Source of the DNA: Burkholderia sp. USMB20 | GTDB lineage: Bacteria > Pseudomonadota > Gammaproteobacteria > Burkholderiales > Burkholderiaceae | NCBI RefSeq assembly: GCF_000949135.2 | Contig: NZ_JTAN02000012.1 | Coordinates: 248,001-312,000, forward strand | Direction: 5' to 3' | DNA length: 64,000 nucleotides | Part shown: positions 56,769 through 64,000 of the stretch, piece by piece | Numbering within the stretch: the first letter of the stretch is position 1 | Layout of the letters: the number at the start of each line of letters is the position of its first letter | Position numbers and translations under genes: made by a program | Notes under the pieces: generated by a model | Seen by the model: only the letters and a program-made list of their open reading frames with translations | Databases searched by the model: none | What the model was told of the DNA's origin: nothing

Positions 56769-59204
56769 GTGAGCAATTTCCTGATTCGCAAGGTCGCCGT
56801 GCTGGGCGCCGGCGTGATGGGCGCGCAGATCGCCGCGCACCTCGTCAACGCGCGCGTGCCGGTGCTGCTGTTCGACCTGCCGGCCAAGGAAGGCCCGAAA
56901 AACGCGATCGCGCTGAAGGCGATCGAGAACCTGAAGAAGCTGTCGCCCGCGCCGTTCGGCGTGAAGGACGACGCGAAATACCTCGAAGCCGCGAACTACG
57001 AGGACGACATCGCGAAGCTCGCCGAGTGCGACGTCGTGATCGAGGCGATCGCCGAGCGGATGGACTGGAAGCACGACCTGTACAAGAAGGTCGCGCCGCA
57101 CATCGCGCCGAACGCGATTTTCGCGACCAACACGTCGGGCCTGTCGATCACCAAGCTGTCCGAAGGATTCTCGGACGAGCTGAAGTCGCGCTTCTGCGGC
57201 GTGCACTTCTTCAACCCGCCGCGCTACATGCACCTCGTCGAGCTGATCCCGACCGCGCATACGCGTCCGGAGATCCTCGACCAGCTCGAAACCTTCCTGA
57301 CGAGCATCGTCGGCAAGGGCGTCGTGCGCGCGAAGGACACGCCGAACTTCATCGCGAACCGCGTCGGCATCTTCTCGATCCTCGCGGTGATCACCGAGGC
57401 CGCGAAGTTCGGCCTGCGTTTCGACGAAGTCGACGACCTGACGGGCAGCCGCCTCGGCCGCGCGAAGTCGGCGACGTTCCGCACCGCGGACGTGGTCGGC
57501 CTCGACACGATGGCGCACGTGATCAAGACGATGCAGGACAACCTCGCCGACGATCCGTTCTTCCCGGTCTACCAGACGCCTGCCGTGCTCGCCGAACTGG
57601 TGAAGCAGGGCGCGCTCGGCCAGAAGACGGGCGGCGGGTTCTACAAGAAGGAAGGCAAGGCGATCAAGGTGCTCGACGCGAAGACGGGCACCTACGTGGA
57701 TTCGGGCGCGAAGGCGGACGAAACCGTCGGCCGCATCCTGAAGCGCCCGCCGGCGGAACGCCTGAAGCTGCTGCGCGAGACGGACCATCCGCATGCGCAG
57801 TTCCTGTGGTCGATCTTCCGCGACGTGTTCCACTACATCGGCGTGCATCTCGAGTCGATCGCCGACAACGCGCGCGACGTCGACCTCGCGATCCGCTGGG
57901 GCTTCGGCTGGAACGAAGGCCCGTTCGAAGGCTGGCAGGCCGCCGGCTGGAAGCAGGTCGCCGAGTGGGTGCAGGAAGACATCGCGGCCGGCAAGGCGCT
58001 CGCGAACGTGCCGCTGCCGTCGTGGGTGCTCGAAGGCGCGGTTGCGGAGAAGGGCGGCGTGCACACGGCCGAAGGCTCGTGGGCGCCGGCGTCGAAGCGC
58101 TTCGTGCCGCGCTCGGACCTGGCCGTCTACGGCAAGCAGGTGTTCCGCGCGCCGCTCGTCGGCGAAGCCGGCGCCGATCCGAAGACGTACGGCAAGACGC
58201 TGTTCGAAACCGACGCGGTGCGCGCATGGGTCGACGATCGTGCCGGTGAAGACGACGTCGTGATCGTGTCGTTCAAGTCGAAGATGAACACGATCGGACC
58301 GAGCGTGATCGACGGCCTCGTGCAGGCGATCGAACTCGCGGAGAAGGATTACAAGGGCGTGGTGATCTGGCAGCCGACGTCGCTGAAGCTCGGCACGCCG
58401 GGCGGCCCGTTCTCGGCCGGCGCGAACCTCGAAGAGGCGATGCCCGCGTTCATGATGGGCGGCGCGAAGGGCATCGAGCCGTTCGTGAAGAAGTTCCAGG
58501 AAGGCATGCTGCGCGTGAAGTACGCGAACGTGCCGGTCGTCGCGGCCGTATCGGGCATCGCGCTCGGCGGCGGCTGCGAGCTGATGCTGCACAGCGCGAA
58601 GCGCGTCGTGCACGTCGAGAGCTACATCGGTCTCGTCGAAGTGGGCGTCGGCCTCGTGCCCGCGGGCGGCGGCCTGAAGGAAGCGGCGCTGCGCGCGGCG
58701 GAGGCGGCCACGGCCGCGAACGCGACCACCGACATCCTGAAGTTCGTCACGAAGTCGTTCGAGAACGCGGCGATGGCGAAGGTGTCGTCGTCGGCGCACG
58801 ATGCGCGTGCGATGGGCTACCTGAAGCCGTCCGACACGATCGTCTTCAACGTGTTCGAACTGCTCGACACCGCGAAGAAGGAAGCGCGTGCGCTGGCCGC
58901 CGTCGGCTACCGCGCGCCGCTGCGCGCGAAGGACGTGCCGGTCGCAGGCCGCTCGGCGATCGCGACGATCAAGGCATCGCTCGTCAACATGCGTGACGGC
59001 CGCTTCATCAGCGACCACGACTACCTGATCGCGAGCCGCATCGCCGAAGCCGTGTGCGGCGGCGACGTCGAAGCCGGCAGCCTCGTCGACGAAGAGTGGC
59101 TGCTCGCGCTCGAGCGCCGCGCGTTCGTCGAGCTGCTCGGCACGCAGAAGACGCAGGAACGGATCATGGGCATGTTGCAGACCGGCAAGCCGGTGCGTAA
59201 CTGA
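56769..59204 (+). CDS. 3-hydroxyacyl-CoA dehydrogenase / enoyl-CoA hydratase (FadN-type)
   Basis: An 811-residue two-part enzyme. Residues 1-300 are the NAD-binding dehydrogenase (LGAGVMGAQIAAHL near 13, FFNPPRYMHLVELI near 150), followed by a second dehydrogenase C-domain, and an enoyl-CoA hydratase-like domain at about 490-690 (GPFSAGANL, SGIALGGGCELMLH, AGGGLKEAAL). The order is the reverse of E. coli FadB, where the hydratase comes first, and matches the FadN type. The GTG at 56769 follows GGAGA at 7 bp. It handles the middle two beta-oxidation steps. Confidence 0.93.
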   Translation: MSNFLIRKVAVLGAGVMGAQIAAHLVNARVPVLLFDLPAKEGPKNAIALKAIENLKKLSPAPFGVKDDAKYLEAANYEDDIAKLAECDVVIEAIAERMDWKHDLYKKVAPHIAPNAIFATNTSGLSITKLSEGFSDELKSRFCGVHFFNPPRYMHLVELIPTAHTRPEILDQLETFLTSIVGKGVVRAKDTPNFIANRVGIFSILAVITEAAKFGLRFDEVDDLTGSRLGRAKSATFRTADVVGLDTMAHVIKTMQDNLADDPFFPVYQTPAVLAELVKQGALGQKTGGGFYKKEGKAIKVLDAKTGTYVDSGAKADETVGRILKRPPAERLKLLRETDHPHAQFLWSIFRDVFHYIGVHLESIADNARDVDLAIRWGFGWNEGPFEGWQAAGWKQVAEWVQEDIAAGKALANVPLPSWVLEGAVAEKGGVHTAEGSWAPASKRFVPRSDLAVYGKQVFRAPLVGEAGADPKTYGKTLFETDAVRAWVDDRAGEDDVVIVSFKSKMNTIGPSVIDGLVQAIELAEKDYKGVVIWQPTSLKLGTPGGPFSAGANLEEAMPAFMMGGAKGIEPFVKKFQEGMLRVKYANVPVVAAVSGIALGGGCELMLHSAKRVVHVESYIGLVEVGVGLVPAGGGLKEAALRAAEAATAANATTDILKFVTKSFENAAMAKVSSSAHDARAMGYLKPSDTIVFNVFELLDTAKKEARALAAVGYRAPLRAKDVPVAGRSAIATIKASLVNMRDGRFISDHDYLIASRIAEAVCGGDVEAGSLVDEEWLLALERRAFVELLGTQKTQERIMGMLQTGKPVRN

Positions 59205-59229
59205 GCGAGCAGACGACAAGGAGTCTGAA

Positions 59230-60429
59230 ATGAGCAAACAACTGCAAGACGCATACATCGTCGCCGCCAGCCGCACCCCGATCGGCAAGGCCCCGCGCGG
59301 TGTCTTCAAGAACACGCGCCCCGACGAGCTGCTGGTTCACGCGATCAAGTCGGCAGTCGCGCAGGTGCCCGGCCTCGACACGAAAGTGATCGAGGACGCG
59401 ATCATCGGCTGCGCGATCCCGGAAGCCGAGCAGGGCCTGAACGTCGCCCGCATGGGCGCGCTGCTCGCCGGCCTGCCGCAGACGGTCGGCGGCGTGACGG
59501 TCAACCGCTTCTGCGCGTCGGGCATCACGGCGCTGGCGATGGCGGCGGACCGCATCCGCGTCGGCGAATCGGACGCGATCTTCGCGGGTGGCTGCGAATC
59601 GATGAGCATGGTGCCGATGATGGGCAACAAGCCGTCGATGTCGCCGCATATCTTCGATCGCAGCGAGGATTTCGGCATTGCGTACGGGATGGGCCTGACC
59701 GCCGAGCGCGTCGCCGAGCAGTGGAAGGTGAGCCGCGAAGACCAGGACGCGTTCTCGGTCGAATCGCACCGCAAGGCGCTCGCCGCGCAGCAGGCCGGCG
59801 AGTTCGGCGACGAAATCGCCGCGTACACGATCACCGAGCGTTTCCCGAACCTTGCGACCGGTGAAATCGACGTGAAGACGCGCGAGATCAAGCTGGACGA
59901 AGGTCCGCGCGCGGATACGACGCTCGAAGGCCTCGCGAAGCTGCGCACGGTGTTCGCGAACAAGGGCTCGGTCACGGCCGGCAACAGCTCGCAGACGTCG
60001 GACGGCGCGGGCGCGCTGCTGGTCGTGTCGGAGAAGGTGCTCAAGGAATTCAACCTGACGCCGCTCGCGCGCTTCGTGAGCTTCGCGGTGCGCGGCGTGC
60101 CGCCGGAAATCATGGGCATCGGGCCGAAGGAAGCGATTCCGGCCGCGCTGAAGGCTGCCGGCCTGAAGCAGGACGATCTCGACTGGATCGAGCTGAACGA
60201 GGCATTCGCCGCGCAGTCGCTGGCGGTGATCCGCGATCTCGGCCTCGACCCGTCGAAGGTCAACCCGGTCGGCGGCGCGATCGCGCTCGGCCACCCACTC
60301 GGCGCGACCGGCGCGATCCGCGCGGCGACCGTCGTGCACGGCCTGCGCCGCCGCAACCTGAAGTACGGGATGGTCACGATGTGCGTCGGCACCGGCATGG
60401 GTGCGGCGGGCATCATCGAACGCCTGTAA
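59230..60429 (+). CDS. fadA: Acetyl-CoA acyltransferase (3-ketoacyl-CoA thiolase)
   Basis: A 399-residue thiolase completing beta-oxidation by splitting off acetyl-CoA. Nucleophilic Cys95 is in VNRFCASGITALAMA; GGAIALGHPLGATG holds the catalytic His, and CVGTGMGAAG the second Cys. It lies 25 bp after the hydroxyacyl-CoA dehydrogenase gene. It is distinct from the phaA thiolase at the left edge. A terminator follows. Confidence 0.93.
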   Translation: MSKQLQDAYIVAASRTPIGKAPRGVFKNTRPDELLVHAIKSAVAQVPGLDTKVIEDAIIGCAIPEAEQGLNVARMGALLAGLPQTVGGVTVNRFCASGITALAMAADRIRVGESDAIFAGGCESMSMVPMMGNKPSMSPHIFDRSEDFGIAYGMGLTAERVAEQWKVSREDQDAFSVESHRKALAAQQAGEFGDEIAAYTITERFPNLATGEIDVKTREIKLDEGPRADTTLEGLAKLRTVFANKGSVTAGNSSQTSDGAGALLVVSEKVLKEFNLTPLARFVSFAVRGVPPEIMGIGPKEAIPAALKAAGLKQDDLDWIELNEAFAAQSLAVIRDLGLDPSKVNPVGGAIALGHPLGATGAIRAATVVHGLRRRNLKYGMVTMCVGTGMGAAGIIERL

Positions 60430-60452
60430 GCGGAGCGGGACAGTAGCGATCA

Positions 60453-60486
60453 CGGTGCGCGAGCCACGAGCTTGCGCACCGTTTTT
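60453..60486 (+). terminator. Intrinsic terminator between fadA and the enoyl-CoA hydratase gene
   Basis: Stem CGGTGCGC / GCGCACCG with a 13-nt loop and five T. It should reduce or end transcription from the TetR-headed operon before the next gene. Confidence 0.75.
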
Positions 60487-60519
60487 CATTCCGGAAGAGG
60501 AAAGTCAAAGGAGACGGTT

Positions 60520-61287
60520 GTGGCCGAAATTCAAGTGGAACGCGCCGACGGCGTGCTGACGATCACGATTGCGCGCCCGGCGAAGAAGAACGCGCTGACG
60601 GCGGCGATGTACCAGACGATGGCCGATGCGCTCGCCGACGCGCAGGAAGACAAGGCGATCCGCGTGATCCTGCTGCGCGGCAGCGACGGCAACTTCAGCG
60701 CGGGGAACGATCTCGAGGATTTCCTGAAGACGCCGCCGAAGGACGAGAACGCGTCGGTGTTCCAGTTCCTCGCGCGGATCAGCGGCGCGACCAAGCCGAT
60801 CGTGGCCGCGGTGCCGGGCGTCGCGGTCGGCGTCGGCGTGACGATGCTGCTGCACTGCGATCTCGTCTACGCGGCCGACACCGCGACGTTCTCGCTGCCG
60901 TTCGCGCAGCTCGGGCTGTGCCCGGAAGCCGCATCGAGCGTGCTGCTGCCGCGGCTGGCCGGCCATCAGGTCGCTGCTGAAAAGCTGCTGCTCGGCGAAG
61001 CGTTCGACGCGCTGGAAGCGCATCGCATCGGCATCGTCAATCGCGTGCTGCCGGCCGCCGAACTCGACGCATTCGCGGCGAAGCAGGCCGCGAAGCTCGC
61101 GGCGCTGCCGGCGTCGTCGCTGCGCGTGACGAAGGCGCTGCTGAAGGAGACGGGCGGGGTGGCCGTGGCCGCGCGGATGAGCGAGGAAGCCGGCCATTTC
61201 TCCGCGATGCTGCGCGCGCCGGAAGCGCGCGAGGCGATGACGGCGTTCTTCGAGAAGCGCAAGCCGGATTTCCGTCAGTTCGACTGA
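60520..61287 (+). CDS. Enoyl-CoA hydratase/isomerase family protein
   Basis: A 255-residue crotonase-fold protein: oxyanion loop NFSAGNDLEDF near residue 65, AVPGVAVGVGVTMLLHCDLV near 103, and CPEAASSVLLPRLAG near 137. The Glu usually used for hydration is not obvious at both positions, so isomerase or other crotonase activity is possible. The GTG at 60520 follows AAGGAG at 7 bp, fixing the start. It follows fadA on the same strand but behind a terminator. Confidence 0.85.
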   Translation: MAEIQVERADGVLTITIARPAKKNALTAAMYQTMADALADAQEDKAIRVILLRGSDGNFSAGNDLEDFLKTPPKDENASVFQFLARISGATKPIVAAVPGVAVGVGVTMLLHCDLVYAADTATFSLPFAQLGLCPEAASSVLLPRLAGHQVAAEKLLLGEAFDALEAHRIGIVNRVLPAAELDAFAAKQAAKLAALPASSLRVTKALLKETGGVAVAARMSEEAGHFSAMLRAPEAREAMTAFFEKRKPDFRQFD

Positions 61288-61920
61288 TACGGGGCGCAGG
61301 CGCTTCGTCGCGCCGGACGCCTTGGCCGTCCGGTGCGGCAACGCTTGCGTCCGCGCGCTGCTCGTCGCTCGTCGCGTGGCGTGCGTTTGGCCCTCGTGGC
61401 CGACGCATCAAGCGGCGGGTCGGCTCGATTCTGAATCACCATGCGTTCTCGTGGTGTTCCTCGTTCCCGCATCCGCTGCAGTTCCGCCGCCGAGACCGCC
61501 TCGCAATTCGCGCCGGCGCCCTCATGTTGCGGCGCAGCGCCGTCATGCTTTCCGTCCCGTTAGTGCCTGCTATTCGCGACGCTTGAGAGAAGGCCCGGTG
61601 ACCGTTTTGCCGCAGGCCATCGCCAGCCGCAGCCCCAGCCCAGCCTCAGCCCAGCCTCAGCCCAGCCTCAGCCCAGCCTCAGCCTAGCCCAGCCCAGCCC
61701 AGCCCAGCCCAGCCCAGCCCAGCCTAGCCTAGCCTAGCCTAGCCCCAGCGCCCACCCCCTCAGGGCAGTTCCGACTCACCTCGGCAAACCTTGTCCCCCG
61801 TCAAGTTGCACTGCGGCAATTTTCCGTACAGTTCGCGCACAGGTCGCCGCGGCCGGATGCGTCGCGCGATGGCGGCGTGCGGCCAGCGGTTCTTCTCAAC
61901 GACAATCAGGCGAACGAACA
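61288..61920. other. Intergenic region with tandem repeats upstream of cyoA
   Basis: 633 bp without a supported gene. The central 61636-61740 is a compound tandem repeat described separately. Left of it, sequence is ordinary GC-rich non-coding; right of it, about 180 bp that should contain the cyoA promoter, where I see no good -35/-10 pair. Confidence 0.5.
61636..61740. repeat. Compound GC-rich tandem repeat (11-bp and 5-bp units)
   Basis: Four exact copies of CAGCCCAGCCT (61636-61679), a half unit CAGCCT, seven copies of AGCCC (61686-61720) and four of AGCCT (61721-61740). All units are variants of one AGCC-based word, so the array probably grew by slippage. It lies 180 bp before cyoA and would be expected to vary in copy number between strains. 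Confidence 0.9.
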
Positions 61921-62412
61921 ATGATCGGACGAATCACCGGCGGGGCGCGTGCGGCGCCCGTCATCGGGCTGCTGGCTGGACTCGCCGGATGCAGCGACCT
62001 TCACGTGCTCGATCCGAAGGGCGCGGTGGGCGTCGCGGAAAAATCGCTGATCGCGACAGCGACGTGGGCAATGCTGATCGTCGTCATTCCGGTGATCCTG
62101 CTCACGCTGTGGTTCGCATGGCGCTACCGCGCATCGAACCGCAACGCCGCCTACGCGCCGAACTGGTCGCACTCGACCGCGATCGAGGTCGTGATCTGGA
62201 CGGTGCCGACGCTGATCATCCTGTTCCTCGGCGTGCTCACGTGGCGGACGACGCACGAGCTCGACCCGTACAAGCCGATCGAATCGTCGGTCAAGCCGAT
62301 CAATGTCGAGGTCGTCGCGCTCGACTGGAAGTGGCTGTTCATCTATCCGGAACTCGGCATCGCGTCGGTGAACCAGCTCGCGATTCCGGTCGGCACGCGA
62401 TGCCGGGGCTGA
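61921..62412 (+). CDS. cyoA: Cytochrome bo3 ubiquinol oxidase subunit II, truncated
   Basis: The first 160 residues are a normal CyoA start: lipoprotein signal (LLAGLAGC), two membrane helices ([20 protein letters not shown] and [18 protein letters not shown]) and the opening of the periplasmic domain ([20 protein letters not shown]). After PVGTR the sequence jumps to ABC-permease DNA and the frame stops five codons later at 62412. A full CyoA is about 300 residues; the rest of the cupredoxin-like domain is missing here. cyoA sequence reappears at 63958. As read, this copy cannot make a working subunit. Confidence 0.85.
   Translation: MIGRITGGARAAPVIGLLAGLAGCSDLHVLDPKGAVGVAEKSLIATATWAMLIVVIPVILLTLWFAWRYRASNRNAAYAPNWSHSTAIEVVIWTVPTLIILFLGVLTWRTTHELDPYKPIESSVKPINVEVVALDWKWLFIYPELGIASVNQLAIPVGTRCRG
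62322..62364 (+). repeat. Direct repeat, left copy (inside cyoA)
   Basis: This 43-bp stretch, coding [14 protein letters not shown], is identical to 63958-64000. The copies are 1636 bp apart and in the same orientation; the right copy is cut only by the window edge, so the true repeat may reach about 78 bp (to the junction at 62399). Confidence 0.95.
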
Positions 62413-63581
62413 TCTGGAACATGATGATGTCGATGTCGGGCGGCTGGTTCTTCGTCGTCGCGTCGGAGGCGATCACCGTCGGCAACCAGACCATCACGCT
62501 GCCGGGCATCGGCGCGTATCTCGCGCAGGCGATCTCGGACAAGAACCTTGGCGCGATCGGCTGGGTGATCCTGACGATGACGGTCGTGATCCTCGCGTAC
62601 GACCAGTTCCTGTTCCGCCCGCTGATCGCATGGGCCGACAAGTTCCGGATGGAGAACACCGCATCGGGCGATGCGCCGCAATCCTGGCTGCTCGACCTCG
62701 TGCGCCGCACGCGCCTGATTCACCAGCTGCTCGTGCCGGCCGGCTGGTTCTTCGCGAAGGCGGCGCGGATTCCGCTGCGCCTGCCGCTGTCGGGCGCAAT
62801 GCGCTTCTCGCTGCCGAAGGTCGAGAAGAAGGCATCGCGCACGGTCGACATCGCATGGGCGGCGCTCTTGCTGCTCGGCACGGCCTATATCGTGTGGCGC
62901 GTCGTCAGCTTCGTGTCGACCGGCGTGACGATGGGGGAGGTCGGGCACGTTGTCGCGCTCGGGCTCATCACGCTGCTGCGCGTGGTCGTGCTGATCTCGA
63001 TCGCGTCGGTGATCTGGGTGCCGATCGGCGTGTGGGTCGGGCTGCGCCCGAAGCTGGCCGAGAAGCTGCAGCCGCTCGCGCAGTTCCTTGCCGCGTTCCC
63101 GGCGAACCTGCTGTTCCCGGTGTTCGTGATCGTGATCGCGCGCTTCCACCTGAACCCCGACATCTGGCTGTCGCCGCTGATCGTGCTCGGCACGCAGTGG
63201 TATATCCTGTTCAACGTGATCGCGGGCGCCACGTCCTATCCGAACGACTATCGCGAAGCCGCGACGAACTTCCGGATCCGCGGCTGGCAGTGGTGGCGCC
63301 AGGCGATCCTGCCCGGCATCTTCCCGTACTACGTGACCGGCGCGATCACCGCATCCGGCGGCGCGTGGAACGCGAGCATCGTGTCGGAAGCGGTGCAGTG
63401 GGGCTCGACCAAGATCGAGGCGCACGGCCTCGGCGCGTATATCGCGCAGACCACCGCCGCCGGCGACTTTCCGAAGATCATCCTGGGCATCGCCGTGATG
63501 TCCCTGTTCGTCACCCTGTTCAACCGCCTGCTGTGGCGCCCGCTGTATGCCTTCGCCGAAGCGAAGCTGCGGCTCGACTGA
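62400..63581 (+). CDS. ABC transporter permease, N-terminally truncated (two-domain type)
   Basis: From the junction on, the sequence encodes the latter part of a large binding-protein-dependent permease. [20 protein letters not shown] is the middle of a first permease domain rather than a start; a linker with [12 protein letters not shown] and a complete second domain follow, with the EAA-type loop [20 protein letters not shown] near residue 290. This layout fits the fused permeases of nitrate/sulfonate/bicarbonate-type transporters, about 570 residues long; 393 remain. There is an ATG at 62400 but no ribosome binding site. The ATPase gene follows after 22 bp. Confidence 0.82.
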   Translation: MPGLIWNMMMSMSGGWFFVVASEAITVGNQTITLPGIGAYLAQAISDKNLGAIGWVILTMTVVILAYDQFLFRPLIAWADKFRMENTASGDAPQSWLLDLVRRTRLIHQLLVPAGWFFAKAARIPLRLPLSGAMRFSLPKVEKKASRTVDIAWAALLLLGTAYIVWRVVSFVSTGVTMGEVGHVVALGLITLLRVVVLISIASVIWVPIGVWVGLRPKLAEKLQPLAQFLAAFPANLLFPVFVIVIARFHLNPDIWLSPLIVLGTQWYILFNVIAGATSYPNDYREAATNFRIRGWQWWRQAILPGIFPYYVTGAITASGGAWNASIVSEAVQWGSTKIEAHGLGAYIAQTTAAGDFPKIILGIAVMSLFVTLFNRLLWRPLYAFAEAKLRLD

Positions 63582-63603
63582 GACCGATTGAGAGCGAAAC
63601 GCG

Positions 63604-64000
63604 ATGCACAATCCGAATGCTGTAAACGCCCCCGTCCAGACGTCCCAGCCGCCGCGCCTCGGTGAGGAAATCCTGCGCGTCGATCACGTCTGCCGCGGCT
63701 TCAACAAGACGCAGGGCGAGTTGCTGGTGCTCGACGACGCGAACCTGTCGCTGCGCGAGGGCGAGATCGTCGGGCTGCTCGGCCGTTCGGGCTCGGGCAA
63801 GTCGACGCTGCTGCGGATCATCGCCGGGCTGATCGAGCCGACCGGCGGTGACGTGACCTATCTCGGCAAGCCGCTGCGCGGCCCGGCCGAAGGCGTCGCG
63901 ATGGTGTTCCAGACCTTCGCGCTGTTTCCGTGGCTGACCGTGCTGCAGAACGTGGAGCGACTGGAAGTGGCTGTTCATCTATCCGGAACTCGGCATCGCG
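63604..64000 (+). CDS. ABC transporter ATP-binding protein, 5' part, broken at a junction
   Basis: An ATPase of the nitrate/taurine type: Walker A GRSGSGKSTLLRIIAG near residue 60 and the Q-loop VFQTFALFPWLTVLQNVE near 100-118. At 63957 the sequence switches to cyoA DNA in a different frame ([12 protein letters not shown]..), and no stop occurs before the window ends. The ABC signature and Walker B are therefore missing here. It belongs with the permease fragment just upstream. Confidence 0.82.
   Translation, partial: MHNPNAVNAPVQTSQPPRLGEEILRVDHVCRGFNKTQGELLVLDDANLSLREGEIVGLLGRSGSGKSTLLRIIAGLIEPTGGDVTYLGKPLRGPAEGVAMVFQTFALFPWLTVLQNVERLEVAVHLSGTRHR
63958..64000 (+). repeat. Direct repeat, right copy (cyoA sequence after the ATPase fragment)
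   Basis: Exact copy of 62322-62364, joined to ATPase coding sequence and running off the window. It shows that the flanking order is cyoA - ABC fragment - cyoA. Confidence 0.95.

Noticed and set aside
56730-59315. An 861-codon minus-strand frame opposite the beta-oxidation genes
   Set aside because: No motifs and a typical antisense composition; the sense frame is a full FadN-type enzyme.
61636-61740. CRISPR array
   Set aside because: The units are 5 or 11 bp, directly abutting, with no unique spacers; it is a simple tandem repeat.
61791-62399. Upstream part of the open frame that continues into the permease
   Set aside because: It is the +1 shadow of cyoA and becomes permease coding sequence only at the junction near 62400.
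62300-64000. Insertion sequence or transposon disrupting cyoA
   Set aside because: The inserted DNA encodes only ABC permease and ATPase parts; no transposase, terminal inverted repeats or short target duplication are visible.

Overview
The window is GC-rich, densely coded bacterial DNA. Gene content and order (phaA-phaB; a ubiE / Tim44-like / ubiJ / ubiB block next to aspS; an aryl-polyene locus with a chorismatase; a lut/lldP lactate locus) point to a betaproteobacterium of the genus Burkholderia, probably close to the B. cepacia complex. That placement is inference from family knowledge; no search was run. I found no rRNA or tRNA gene, CRISPR array, transposase or prophage.

Layout. 1-1692: end of a thiolase gene (phaA) and phaB for polyhydroxybutyrate precursors. 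1891-2489: two small hypothetical proteins. 2486-16620: an aryl-polyene (xanthomonadin-type) pigment locus with two divergent arms. The minus arm carries dehydratase, two ketosynthase-like proteins, a polysaccharide-deacetylase-like protein, MMPL exporter, LolA-like protein, acyltransferase, AMP-ligase/hotdog fusion and a frame-disrupted membrane protein. The plus arm carries acyl carrier protein, ketoreductase, a XanB2/FkbO-type chorismatase that can supply the hydroxybenzoate starter, and a glycosyltransferase. 16771-17532: M48 lipoprotein protease. 17670-23225: L-lactate utilisation (lutA-lutC-lutB-lldP) with a divergent GntR/FCD regulator and two operator-like palindromes. 23470-31692: assorted single genes (phospholipase-D lipoprotein, class II aldolase, CHRD protein, alpha/beta hydrolase, EcsC, a drug-efflux MFS with MarR regulator, DJ-1/PfpI). 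31871-36194: a D-amino-acid module (PLP deaminase, RpiR regulator, N-acyl-D-amino-acid deacylase, RidA). 36278-38644: queF and ilvA. 39220-44184: a 1341-residue FAD/Fe-S oxidoreductase, a HIT protein and a DUF971 protein. 44237-54011: ubiquinone genes (ubiE, ubiJ, ubiB), a TPMT-type methyltransferase, FmdB-like and DUF502 proteins, aspS, nudB-like Nudix and clsB. 54211-61287: a TetR-headed fatty-acid beta-oxidation operon. 61288-64000: a GC-rich tandem repeat, then a structurally abnormal cyoA.

The oddest place is the right end. cyoA is cut after about 160 codons and joined to the middle of an ABC-transporter permease. That is followed by the start of its ATPase gene, which is itself cut and joined back to cyoA sequence. 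The returning cyoA sequence is a 43-bp exact copy of sequence 1636 bp earlier and still matches at the window edge. This is either a real tandem duplication or insertion, or an assembly chimera. A second integrity problem is the 5' half of the membrane-protein gene at 11953-12611, whose recognisable protein switches reading frame about five times.

Regulatory signals visible in the sequence include palindromes in front of the TetR, RpiR/deaminase, LldR and MFS genes, several intrinsic terminators, a perfect TATAAT before the fmdB-DUF502-aspS group, and a possible small RNA on the minus strand near 26234-26304.
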